Source: JAQBXX01 sp963925015 (GTDB taxonomy: Bacteria; Pseudomonadota; Gammaproteobacteria; SURF-13). Taken from it: a stretch of DNA of 23,247 nucleotides. Position numbers and translations under genes: made by a program. Of the stretch, positions 7,828-15,341 are shown one piece after another. The notes below the pieces were generated by a model, which had not been told where the DNA came from, made no database searches, and was given only the letters and a program-made list of their open reading frames with translations. The number at the start of each line of letters is the position of its first letter. The first letter of the stretch is position 1. The DNA lies in assembly GCA_963925015.1 (NCBI GenBank), contig CAWUTX010000081.1, forward strand, positions 1 through 23,247. Reading direction: 5' to 3'.

Positions 7828-7855
7828 TTGTTTTACCCCGCACAGCCGTTATGCT
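7828..7855 (+). promoter_or_regulatory. Weak candidate promoter for the uracil-DNA glycosylase gene
   Basis: TTGTTT (7828-7833) and TATGCT (7850-7855) are separated by 16 bases. They match three and four of six consensus positions. The ATG follows at 7862, so a transcript from here would be almost leaderless. The placement fits the start of a new transcription unit, but the match is modest. Confidence 0.3.
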
Positions 7856-7861
7856 AGCGCC

Positions 7862-8605
7862 ATGATTGACGACGAAGCGGTACGCAGGCATTACCTGCGG
7901 GCGATGGGTATCACGCAGTGGGAGCGGCGCCCTGATCCGATGACAGCCGCGCCGGAGGCGGGCAATCTCATGCAGCAAGCTACACCGCACCAGGTTTCAG
8001 CCGCGAGCGAAACTCCAGTGCCGGCGGCTGCCCAGGCTGCAGACAGCCAGGCGTGGGATGATCTGGAGCAGGCGGTGCGCGGCTGCACGCGCTGCCCGCT
8101 GCATAAAACGCGCACGCAGGCGGTGTTTGGCGTCGGCGATAAAAACGCGGAATGGCTGGTGATCGGCGAGGCGCCGGGTGCGGATGAAGACCGTCTGGGC
8201 GAGCCGTTTGTGGGGCGCGCGGGGCAGTTGCTCATGTCGATGCTGAAGGCCCTCGGGCTGGCGCGCGAGCAGGTGTACATCGCCAATATCCTGAAAAGCC
8301 GTCCGCCCAACAATCGTGATCCGCTGCCGGAAGAGGTGGCCGCGTGCGAGCCCTATCTCAAGCGCCAGATTGAGTTGATCAAGCCCAGGATCATTCTCGC
8401 TGTGGGCCGTATCGCGGCGCAAAATCTGCTCAAGACCGACACCAAGATCGGCGCCCTGCGCGGCCAGCGTTTCATCTGCCCCGGCACCGACATTCCGGTG
8501 GTGGTGACCTATCATCCGGCCTATCTGATGCGTTCGCCGCTGGAGAAGCGCAAGGCGTGGGAGGACTTGAAGTTCGCGCGCCAAGTGATGCGAGGCGAAG
8601 TGTGA
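7862..8605 (+). CDS. Family 4 uracil-DNA glycosylase (iron-sulfur type)
   Basis: This 247-residue enzyme would remove uracil from DNA. After an Ala/Pro-rich N-terminal linker (to ~62) comes the family-4 core: GCTRCPL with Cys75 and Cys78, motif 1 GEAPGADEDRLGEPFVGRAG (~102-121), NILKSRPPNNRDPLPEEVAAC, and motif VTYHPAYLMRS near the C-terminus. Family-4 enzymes hold a 4Fe-4S cluster with four Cys. Here the position 16 residues before Cys162 is Ser146 (KSRPP, where KCRPP is usual), so one ligand seems replaced. ATG 7862 is chosen because the upstream extension overlaps the previous gene. It overlaps rimI by four bases. The family call is firm; cluster binding is uncertain. Confidence 0.88.
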   Translation: MIDDEAVRRHYLRAMGITQWERRPDPMTAAPEAGNLMQQATPHQVSAASETPVPAAAQAADSQAWDDLEQAVRGCTRCPLHKTRTQAVFGVGDKNAEWLVIGEAPGADEDRLGEPFVGRAGQLLMSMLKALGLAREQVYIANILKSRPPNNRDPLPEEVAACEPYLKRQIELIKPRIILAVGRIAAQNLLKTDTKIGALRGQRFICPGTDIPVVVTYHPAYLMRSPLEKRKAWEDLKFARQVMRGEV

Positions 8606-9084
8606 GCCAGGTGATGAGCCCGCCTGCCGTTGCGCGTGCGGGCACGCACCTGCGGCCCATGACCGTCGAAGACATCGAGGTCATCATGGCGATTGAGCGC
8701 CGTGCCTATGAATATCCCTGGAGCGAGGGCATTTTCCGTGACTGCCTGAACGTGGGTTACTGCTGCTGGGTGTGCGAAGAAGGCGGCACGATTGCAGGCT
8801 ATGCGGTGATGTCGGTGGGTGCGGGCGAGTCGCATATTCTGAATCTCTGTGTGCGGCCCGAATCACGCAGACGCGGACTGGGCCGCCGCATGCTCAAGCA
8901 CATGCTGAACATCGCGCGCGGCCATCAGGCGGACACCGCATTGCTCGAAGTGCGGCCCTCGAACCGCGACGCCATAGCGCTTTACACGACGGTGGGTTTC
9001 AATGAGGTGGGCATCCGCAAGGCCTATTACCCCGCCGCCAACGGCAAGGAAGATGCCATCATTTTCGCGCTCAGTTTGCTATAA
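8602..9084 (+). CDS. rimI: Ribosomal protein S18 alanine N-acetyltransferase RimI
   Basis: This 160-residue GNAT acetyltransferase acetylates the N-terminal Ala of ribosomal protein S18. The signature features are ERRAYEYPWSEGIF in the N-terminal part, the acetyl-CoA loop RPESRRRGLGRRML, LEVRPSNRDAIALYTTVGF, and the RimI-type C-terminus RKAYYPAANGKEDAIIF. The GTG start at 8602 overlaps the glycosylase stop (GTGA) and has GAGG six bases upstream. The ATG at 8614 is an alternative with a poorer ribosome-binding site; the enzyme core begins near LRPMTVEDIEVI in either case. Coupling to a DNA glycosylase gene is positional only. Confidence 0.9.
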   Translation: MSQVMSPPAVARAGTHLRPMTVEDIEVIMAIERRAYEYPWSEGIFRDCLNVGYCCWVCEEGGTIAGYAVMSVGAGESHILNLCVRPESRRRGLGRRMLKHMLNIARGHQADTALLEVRPSNRDAIALYTTVGFNEVGIRKAYYPAANGKEDAIIFALSLL

Positions 9085-9085
9085 T
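9077..9085 (+). promoter_or_regulatory. Extended -10 promoter for prfC
   Basis: TGCTATAAT (9077-9085) is a perfect TATAAT preceded by TGn, an extended -10 element, which does not need a good -35. It overlaps the last codons of rimI. The predicted transcript would start near 9092 and lead to the prfC ATG at 9123. Confidence 0.5.
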
Positions 9086-9122
9086 TGGCGCTACTGATCT
9101 TTCGATACCGTTTTATTCCACG

Positions 9123-10703
9123 ATGTCCGTAATCAGCAGCGAGGCGGCGCGACGCCGCACCTTCGCCATTATTTCTCATCCCGACGCGGGCAAGACAACG
9201 CTCACCGAAAAGCTGTTGCTGTTCGGCGGCGCGATCCAGCTCGCCGGTACGGTGAAGGGACGCAAGAGCCAGCGTCACGCCACCTCCGACTGGATGGAGC
9301 TCGAGAAGCAGCGCGGCATCTCGGTGACTTCCTCGGTGATGCAGTTTCCCTGCCGCGACAAGATCATCAACCTGCTCGACACGCCGGGGCACGAGGATTT
9401 TTCCGAAGACACCTATCGCACGCTCACTGCGGTCGATTCCGCGCTCATGGTGATCGACTCGGCCAAGGGCGTTGAGGCGCGCACCATCAAGCTGCTTGAG
9501 GTGTGCCGATTACGCACCACGCCCATCGTCACCTTCATCAACAAGCTCGACCGTGAAGGCCGCGCGCCGGTTGATCTGCTGGATGAAATCGAAACCGTGC
9601 TCGACATCCGCTGCGCGCCGGTGACCTGGCCCATCGGCATGGGCAAGCGCTTCAAAGGCATCTTTCATCTGCCCAACGACAGCGTGCACCTGTTTGCGTC
9701 TGCACACGGTGGCAAGATACAGCAAGGCGAAGTTATTCAGGGCCTGGACAATCCGCGTCTCGATGAACTGTTCGGCTCCATGGCGGTGGAACTGCGCGAG
9801 GAGATCGAGCTGGTCAGGGGCGCCAGTCATGCGTTTAATCTTCAGTCTTTTCTCGCCGGCGAACTGTCGCCGGTGTTTTTCGGCTCGGCGATGAATAATT
9901 TCGGCGTGAAAGAATTGCTCGATGCCTTTGTCGAAGTCGCGCCGCCGCCGCAACCGCGCGCCACCACCACGCGCACTGTGCAAGCCGAGGAAGAGAAATT
10001 CACCGGTTTCGTATTTAAAATACAGGCCAACATGGATCCGGCGCACCGCGACCGCATCGCGTTTGTGCGCGTGTGCTCGGGCAGTTATTCAAAAGGCATG
10101 AGGATTCACCACGTGCGCATCGCGCGCGACGTGCAGATATCGAACGCCATCACCTTCATGGCCGGCGAGCGCGAGCATATCGAGGCCGCCTGGCCCGGCG
10201 ACATCATCGGCCTGCACAACCACGGCACGATCCAGATCGGCGACACCTTCACCCAGGGAGAGCAGCTCAAGTTTACCGGCATCCCGTATTTCTCGCCCGA
10301 GCTATTCCGTCGCGTGCGACTGCGCGATCCGTTGCGCATGAAGGCGCTGCAAAAGGGGCTCGATCAACTGTGCGAAGAAGGCGCGACGCAGCTATTCCGC
10401 CCCTTGAGCAGCAATGAGCTGATTCTGGGCGCGGTGGGTGTGCTGCAATTCGACGTGGTCGCCTATCGCCTGCAGCACGAGTACGGTGTGGAATGCGCCT
10501 TCGAGAATGTGCAAGTCGCCACTGCGCGCTGGGTGAAGTGTGTCGATGCCAAAAAGCTGGAGGAGTTCCACCAGAAAGCACATGACAATCTTGCCTTGGA
10601 CAGCGCGGGCCAGCTCGCCTATATCGCGCCCACACGCATCAATCTGGAGCTCACCATGGAGCGCTGGCCGCAGATCGAATTCCGCGCCACGCGCGAGCAT
10701 TAG
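9123..10703 (+). CDS. prfC: Peptide chain release factor 3 (RF3)
   Basis: This 526-residue cytoplasmic GTPase recycles RF1 and RF2 from the ribosome after termination; the length is that of full RF3. GTP-binding motifs are intact: P-loop SHPDAGKTT (residues 18-26), switch II DTPGHEDF and base-recognition NKLDREGR. The RF3-typical segments GRKSQRHATSDWMELEKQRG and, in the C-terminal part, LGAVGVLQFDVVAYRL are present. The ATG at 9123 has no strong ribosome-binding site but has an extended -10 element upstream. The stop is TAG. It converges with the minus-strand cyclic-di-GMP gene, whose stop is 28 bases away; no clear terminator hairpin is seen between them. Confidence 0.97.
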   Translation: MSVISSEAARRRTFAIISHPDAGKTTLTEKLLLFGGAIQLAGTVKGRKSQRHATSDWMELEKQRGISVTSSVMQFPCRDKIINLLDTPGHEDFSEDTYRTLTAVDSALMVIDSAKGVEARTIKLLEVCRLRTTPIVTFINKLDREGRAPVDLLDEIETVLDIRCAPVTWPIGMGKRFKGIFHLPNDSVHLFASAHGGKIQQGEVIQGLDNPRLDELFGSMAVELREEIELVRGASHAFNLQSFLAGELSPVFFGSAMNNFGVKELLDAFVEVAPPPQPRATTTRTVQAEEEKFTGFVFKIQANMDPAHRDRIAFVRVCSGSYSKGMRIHHVRIARDVQISNAITFMAGEREHIEAAWPGDIIGLHNHGTIQIGDTFTQGEQLKFTGIPYFSPELFRRVRLRDPLRMKALQKGLDQLCEEGATQLFRPLSSNELILGAVGVLQFDVVAYRLQHEYGVECAFENVQVATARWVKCVDAKKLEEFHQKAHDNLALDSAGQLAYIAPTRINLELTMERWPQIEFRATREH

Positions 10704-10731
10704 CAGATTAAGCGGGTATCGATTGCTGGAT

Positions 10732-13098
10732 TTATTCCCGGTAGTTCATTAGCCAGCTTTGGAATTCATCGGCGGGTAAGGGGCGGGAGAAGAAGTAACC
10801 CTGCGCCTTGTCGCAGCCGAGTGCGATCAGCCGGTCAAGAATCTCCTGAGTCTCCACGCCTTCGGCCACGACTTGCAGGTTGAGGTTGTGCGCCAGTTCG
10901 ATGGTGGAGCGCACGATCGCGGCGCTGTCTGCATCCGTCACCATGTCTATCACAAAGGACTTGTCCACTTTGATTTCGTCCACTGGCAGCTTCTTGAGAT
11001 AACTCAGGGATGAGTAACCGGTGCCGAAGTCGTCAATGGAGAGGTGTACGCCCATGTGGCTTAGGTGCGCGAGTATTTCCTTGGCACGCGCCGGATCTGA
11101 CATGATGGCGCTTTCGGTGATCTCCAGCTCCAGCCAGCCCGGCTCCGCGCCGGTTTCTTCCAGCAGTTGCATCACTTGATTCGGCAGTTGCGTGTTATGC
11201 AGATTGCGCGCCGAGAGATTCACCGAAACGCTTAATGGCAGCCCCGCCTTGTGCCAGGCACTGCATTCACGCAGCGCGGTGTTGAGCACCCACAAGGTGA
11301 GCGAGCTGATAATTGCGTTGGGTTCGGCCTGCGGGATGAACTGGTCGGGCAGCAGCAGGCCACGCGAGGGATGTTGCCAGCGCACCAGTGCCTCGACTCC
11401 CAGCACGCGGCGCGTAGTGAGGCAGATCAAGGGCTGGTAATACAGCAGCAGATGGTCATGTTCGATGGAGTGGCGCAGCTCGCCGAGTAAAGCAAGACGG
11501 CCGGGGCTGTGCTGATCGTATTCCGGTGTGTAAACGGAACAACCGCCACCGCGTTGCTTGGCGACGTACATTGCAACGTCGGCGCGCCGTATGAGCAGGT
11601 CGGCGTCTTCGCCGTGTTCCGGGCAATCCACGATGCCGATGCTCGCGCCGATATCGAGCATGAGGCCTTCCATGATAAATGGCGCTTGCAGCGCCGCGAT
11701 GATCTTGTGCGCCTGCCGCATGGCGTAGGTGCCTTCACTCACGGCGGTCAATAACACGGCAAATTCGTCGCCGCCCAGCCGGGCCACAATGGCCGACGCA
11801 TCCTGCTAGGCGCGGAGGCGTGCCGCCACCTGCTGTAATATGACATCGCCGCGATCATGTCCCAGTGTGTCGTTAATCTCCTTGAAGCCGTCGAGGTCTA
11901 TGAGCAGCAGGGAGAGGGTATGGGGTCCATGCCGAGTGGCCTGGATGGCATGTTGCAGATGTTCGCGCAGCAGTATGCGGTTGGGCAATGTGGTCAGGCC
12001 GTCATGCAGTGCCTGATGTTTCAGACGCTCGGTTTGCGCCTTGCTTTCGATGGCAAAGGCGACATGATGGGCGATGGTCTGTGCGAGTTGCACATCCTCC
12101 GCGCTGAACTCATGTGGCACGTCATAGTACAGCATGAACTTGCCAAGCAGATGCTTCTGATGCTTGAGCGGAATGAAACCCAAGGCGCGTATTCCTTCCT
12201 GCGCAAACGCTTCGTGCATGTGCGCGAGAGTGGGCTCTGTGCACACGTCGTTTACCAGTATCGGCTGTGCGTTGGTTTCCTGTGCGGACCAGAGCGAGTG
12301 GCCGTCTGCAATGGAGCGGTAGTGCCCGGAAAGTCCCTCCTAGGCTATGAAGCGCATGACACCTTGCTCATCGAACATCAGTATGGAGGCGCGCCAGGTA
12401 TGCAACGTAGTTTTGAGAGCACGCAACGCCTGTTGATAGACGTCGTTCAGTGTTTCCGCCTGGTTCGTGATGTGGGTGAGCTCGTAAATCGCGTTTAATT
12501 CATTAAACTGTTTACGCAGCCGCTCCTCCACCTTGGTGCGGTCAGAGATTTCAGTCAGCAATGAGGCGTTTTCCTGCTACAGCTGGAAGGCGCGCGCGAG
12601 TTCCACGCCGTACAATTCATGTTGCGCCCACACCGCCAGCTCATGCAGTGTGTCGAGTTGTTCCTGATCCAGCTGGCGTGGGCGGCAGTCTATGATGCAG
12701 AAGGTGCCGAGCCGACTGCCGTTCGGTGCGCTGATCGGGAAGCCGGCGTAGAAACGGATATGCGGCGCTCCTGTCACTAACGGATTGTCGGCGAAGCGTT
12801 CGTCGAGCCGTGCGTCGGGAATGACCATGGCGCGATCTCTCAAAATGGCATGCCCACAAAATGAAATACTGCGCGGCGTCTCGGAGACATTCAGACCCTG
12901 ACAGGACTTGAACCATTGACGTTCCGCGTCCACCAGGGTAATGAGCGCGATCGGTACATCGAACAAGCGTGTGGCGAAGCGCGTAATGCGATCAAAGCGC
13001 GCCTCGGGAGGTGTATCCAGGATGGACAAGGCATGCAGCGTGGACAGCCTTACTGATTCATCGGGCGGTAGCGGCGATTCTTTCATGATGCCTGTCAT
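10732..13098 (-). pseudogene. GAF-GAF-GGDEF-EAL cyclic-di-GMP protein interrupted by three in-frame TAG codons
   Basis: One reading frame of 789 codons runs from ATG 13098 to a TAA at 10732. It is broken only by TAG at codons 174 (12579-12577), 253 (12342-12340) and 431 (11808-11806), with no frameshift. Domains in order: GAF 1 (~25-165, SLSILDTPPEARFDRIT-like start and RLGTFCIID), a helical linker, GAF 2 (~195-335, interrupted at codon 253), GGDEF (~345-505, intact GGDEF at 442-446), and EAL (~530-785, EAL at 569-571, DDFGTGYSSL and AEGVET intact). The encoded product would make and/or break cyclic-di-GMP under GAF control. Its ATG overlaps the aspA stop by one base (TAATG). Read plainly it is a nonsense pseudogene; readthrough is the alternative. 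The EAL domain could still be made from an internal start. Confidence 0.85.
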
Positions 13099-14498
13099 TA
13101 TCCTGTTTGAGGGGTATGCCGCGCGGCTTTCAACACCAGCGCATCGAACGCTGCGTGCGTCATGAGCCCGTGTTCGGCCACGATGTCGCGCACCGGGCGT
13201 CCAGTTTTTTCTGACTCTTGCGCGATCTTTGCGGCCTGTTCATAGCCGATGCCGGGGTTGAGCAGCGTGGCCAGCGCCACGCTCTGGTGCAGGAAATTCT
13301 TGCAGCGTTCACGATCGACCGTGAGCTCTTTTAGATTCAGTTCAGTTGTGGCGTTGATGGCGTTGGTGAGCCAGTCCATCGCGTCAAACAGCGCCGAGCC
13401 GAGCGCGGGCATCATCACGTTCAATTCGAGCTGCCCGGCCTGCGTCATCGCGGCGACGGCGGCGTCCTGCCCGATCACCTGATAACACACCTGGTTCAGC
13501 ATCTCGAACATCACCGGGTTAACCTTGCCCGGCATGATGCTGGAGCCGGGCTGCACGGCGGGCAGTGCGATCTCGCCCAAGCCGGTGCGCGGCCCGGAGG
13601 CGAGCAGGCGCATGTCGTTGGCGATGCGCGTGAGTTCTAGCGCGAGCGCGCGGATGGCACCGGAAAGATGTTGCAGGTCGAGCATCGACTGCATCTGCGC
13701 CACGAGGTCGTGCGCCGGACGCAGCGGTTCGCCGGTTAAACGCGTGAGCTCTACCGTGACTTTTTCGATGTAACCCGGCGCGGTGTTGAGGCCGGTGCCT
13801 GCGGCGCTGCCGCCGAGGCCGATGTCGCACAATGGCGCGTGCGTTTCGTGCAGACGCTCAATGCAGCGCGCGAGCGTCCAGGCGTAGGCGTTGAATTCGC
13901 GCCCCAGCGTAGTGGGCACAGCATCCTGCAAATGGGTGCGCGCGCTTTTCACCGTATCGGCTTCACGCGCGCCGATGCGTGCGTATTCGTCGGCCATGGA
14001 TTGTACTGCGGCGATGAGGCGCGGCAGCTTGGCGAGCGCTGCGAGGCGGATGGCTGTGGGGATGGTGTCGTTGGTGCTCTGCCCCATGTTGACGTGATCG
14101 TTGGGGTGTACCGGGCGGTAGGCACCGCGTTCGGCGCCAAGCGCGACATTGGCGAGGTTGGCGATCACCTCGTTGCTGTTCATGTTGTGGCTGGTGCCAG
14201 CCCCCGCCTGAAAGCGATCCACCACGAATTGGTCGAGATATTTGCCTGCGAGAATTTCATCGCACGCCGCCGTGATGGCGCTGGCAACATCGTCCTTCAG
14301 CCAGCCGCATTTCTGGTTGGCCACTGCGGCTGCGCGCTTGATGCGCACGTGGGCGAGGACGAAGTCCCGATCCGGGCCGCGCCCGCTGATGGGAAAGTTG
14401 GCGACAGCGCGCGCGGTCTGTATGCCGTACCAAGCCTGAGCCGGAACCTTCATCTCGCCTAGGCTGTCTCTCTCGATACGGAAGCTGGTATTATTCAT
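13098..14498 (-). CDS. aspA: Aspartate ammonia-lyase
   Basis: This 466-residue member of the fumarase/aspartase superfamily would convert aspartate to fumarate and ammonia. Visible features are the N-terminal RIERDSLGEMKVPAQAWYG, the active-site segments AGAGTSHNMNSNEV and VHPNDHVNMGQSTND, TVKSARTHLQDAVPTTLG, and the family signature GSSIMPGKVNP with its catalytic serine. Aspartase is preferred over fumarase C because of the N-terminal EMKVPAQAWYGIQTARAV and overall resemblance to AspA. The gene starts at ATG 14498 and is divergent from the thioredoxin-like gene, whose start lies only 34 bases away, so promoters must overlap neighbouring genes. The cyclic-di-GMP gene is coupled downstream. 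Confidence 0.93.
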   Translation of the reverse strand: MNNTSFRIERDSLGEMKVPAQAWYGIQTARAVANFPISGRGPDRDFVLAHVRIKRAAAVANQKCGWLKDDVASAITAACDEILAGKYLDQFVVDRFQAGAGTSHNMNSNEVIANLANVALGAERGAYRPVHPNDHVNMGQSTNDTIPTAIRLAALAKLPRLIAAVQSMADEYARIGAREADTVKSARTHLQDAVPTTLGREFNAYAWTLARCIERLHETHAPLCDIGLGGSAAGTGLNTAPGYIEKVTVELTRLTGEPLRPAHDLVAQMQSMLDLQHLSGAIRALALELTRIANDMRLLASGPRTGLGEIALPAVQPGSSIMPGKVNPVMFEMLNQVCYQVIGQDAAVAAMTQAGQLELNVMMPALGSALFDAMDWLTNAINATTELNLKELTVDRERCKNFLHQSVALATLLNPGIGYEQAAKIAQESEKTGRPVRDIVAEHGLMTHAAFDALVLKAARHTPQTG

Positions 14499-14531
14499 GT
14501 GGGTTGTGCCGTGCGATGTGTGGGAGGCTGT

Positions 14532-15044
14532 GTGCGCGTCAATTTTTGTAGATATATATTAATCCTTTTTGCCGCGCTGTGGGTATCGTCTGCTGTGGCA
14601 AAAGGCAATGATTTCGCGCTGCCGGATACCGAGGCTGTGAGCCACAAGCTGTCGGACTATCGCGGCAAGTGGGTGGTGGTGAACTATTGGGCCACTTGGT
14701 GCCCACCCTGTTTGCAGGAAATTCCAGATCTGGTGATGTTTCATGACCGCCACAAAGACAAGGACGCCGTAGTACTGGGCGTGGTGATGGAAGACATTGA
14801 TGTGTCGTCACTGCGCGAATTCATGGATGATCATTTGATGGATTACCCAGTGCTGCGCGGCGGCGCGAGATACGATTCGCCGCTCGGCCCGGTAGACGGT
14901 TTGCCGGTGACGTATCTCATCGCACCGAACGGCGAGATTGCGGCGCAGCATCTGGGGCGCATAGACGCAGCGTCCATTGAAGCATTCATCAAATCACCGC
15001 CGCCACAGTTTCGGGTTAGTGCCGGAAAATCCCGTCAAAAATAA
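14532..15044 (+). CDS. TlpA-like thioredoxin-fold protein
   Basis: This 170-residue protein has an N-terminal hydrophobic signal or anchor (RYILILFAALWVSSAVA, residues ~7-23) and a thioredoxin fold with the active site WATWCPPC (Cys57, Cys60). TlpA/ResA-type features follow: FALPDTEAVSHKLSDYRGKWVVVNYW, and GLPVTYLIAPNGEI with the cis-Pro. It likely acts in the periplasm as a thiol-disulfide reductant, for instance in cytochrome c maturation or metal-site assembly; the partner is unknown. GTG 14532 is chosen because GGGAGG (14522-14527) lies just upstream; an earlier GTG at 14499 would add a Cys-rich leader without a ribosome-binding site. It heads a run of five same-strand genes. Confidence 0.82.
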   Translation: MRVNFCRYILILFAALWVSSAVAKGNDFALPDTEAVSHKLSDYRGKWVVVNYWATWCPPCLQEIPDLVMFHDRHKDKDAVVLGVVMEDIDVSSLREFMDDHLMDYPVLRGGARYDSPLGPVDGLPVTYLIAPNGEIAAQHLGRIDAASIEAFIKSPPPQFRVSAGKSRQK

Positions 15045-15052
15045 TCAGGCGC

Positions 15053-15322
15053 ATGATGATCTGCATGCGCTATGTCGTGTCGGGCCGAGTACAGGGAGTA
15101 GGGTTTCGCGCCAGTACGCGTGTACAGTCGCTGCATCTTGGCCTGTCGGGTTGGGCACGCAACAGCGCAGACGGTGATGTAGAAGTGCTGGCCTGTGGCG
15201 CAGCGACGCAACTGGACGCGCTGCACCACTGGCTGCACTCCGGCCCGCAGCAGGCGCAGGTAACGGCAGTCGTCGAGTCATCTGCGCCGTTTGCGCGCCT
15301 CGACGGTTTTGAAATTCTCTGA
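15053..15322 (+). CDS. acyP: Acylphosphatase
   Basis: At 89 residues the protein is the usual length for acylphosphatase, which hydrolyses the carboxyl-phosphate bond of acylphosphates. The signature GRVQGVGFR (residues 11-19, with the phosphate-binding loop and catalytic Arg) and GWARNSADGDVEV, with the catalytic Asn, are intact. The start lies 8 bases after the thioredoxin-like gene; ATG codons at 15053, 15056 and 15065 are all possible. It is probably co-transcribed with its neighbours. Confidence 0.93.
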   Translation: MMICMRYVVSGRVQGVGFRASTRVQSLHLGLSGWARNSADGDVEVLACGAATQLDALHHWLHSGPQQAQVTAVVESSAPFARLDGFEIL

Positions 15323-15341
15323 TACCACATACTCAATCATC

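Noticed and set aside
7640..7861. N-terminal extension of the uracil-DNA glycosylase
   Set aside because: It overlaps the preceding gene and the hairpin, and does not resemble the family; ATG 7862 is a better start.
10704..10731. Bidirectional terminator between prfC and the cyclic-di-GMP gene
   Set aside because: No stable stem or T-run is visible in these 28 bases.
10732..11787. A separate 351-residue EAL protein
   Set aside because: Its start would be a GTG in the middle of the GGDEF domain; the frame continues upstream through an amber, so it is the 3' part of one larger gene. Internal initiation remains possible.
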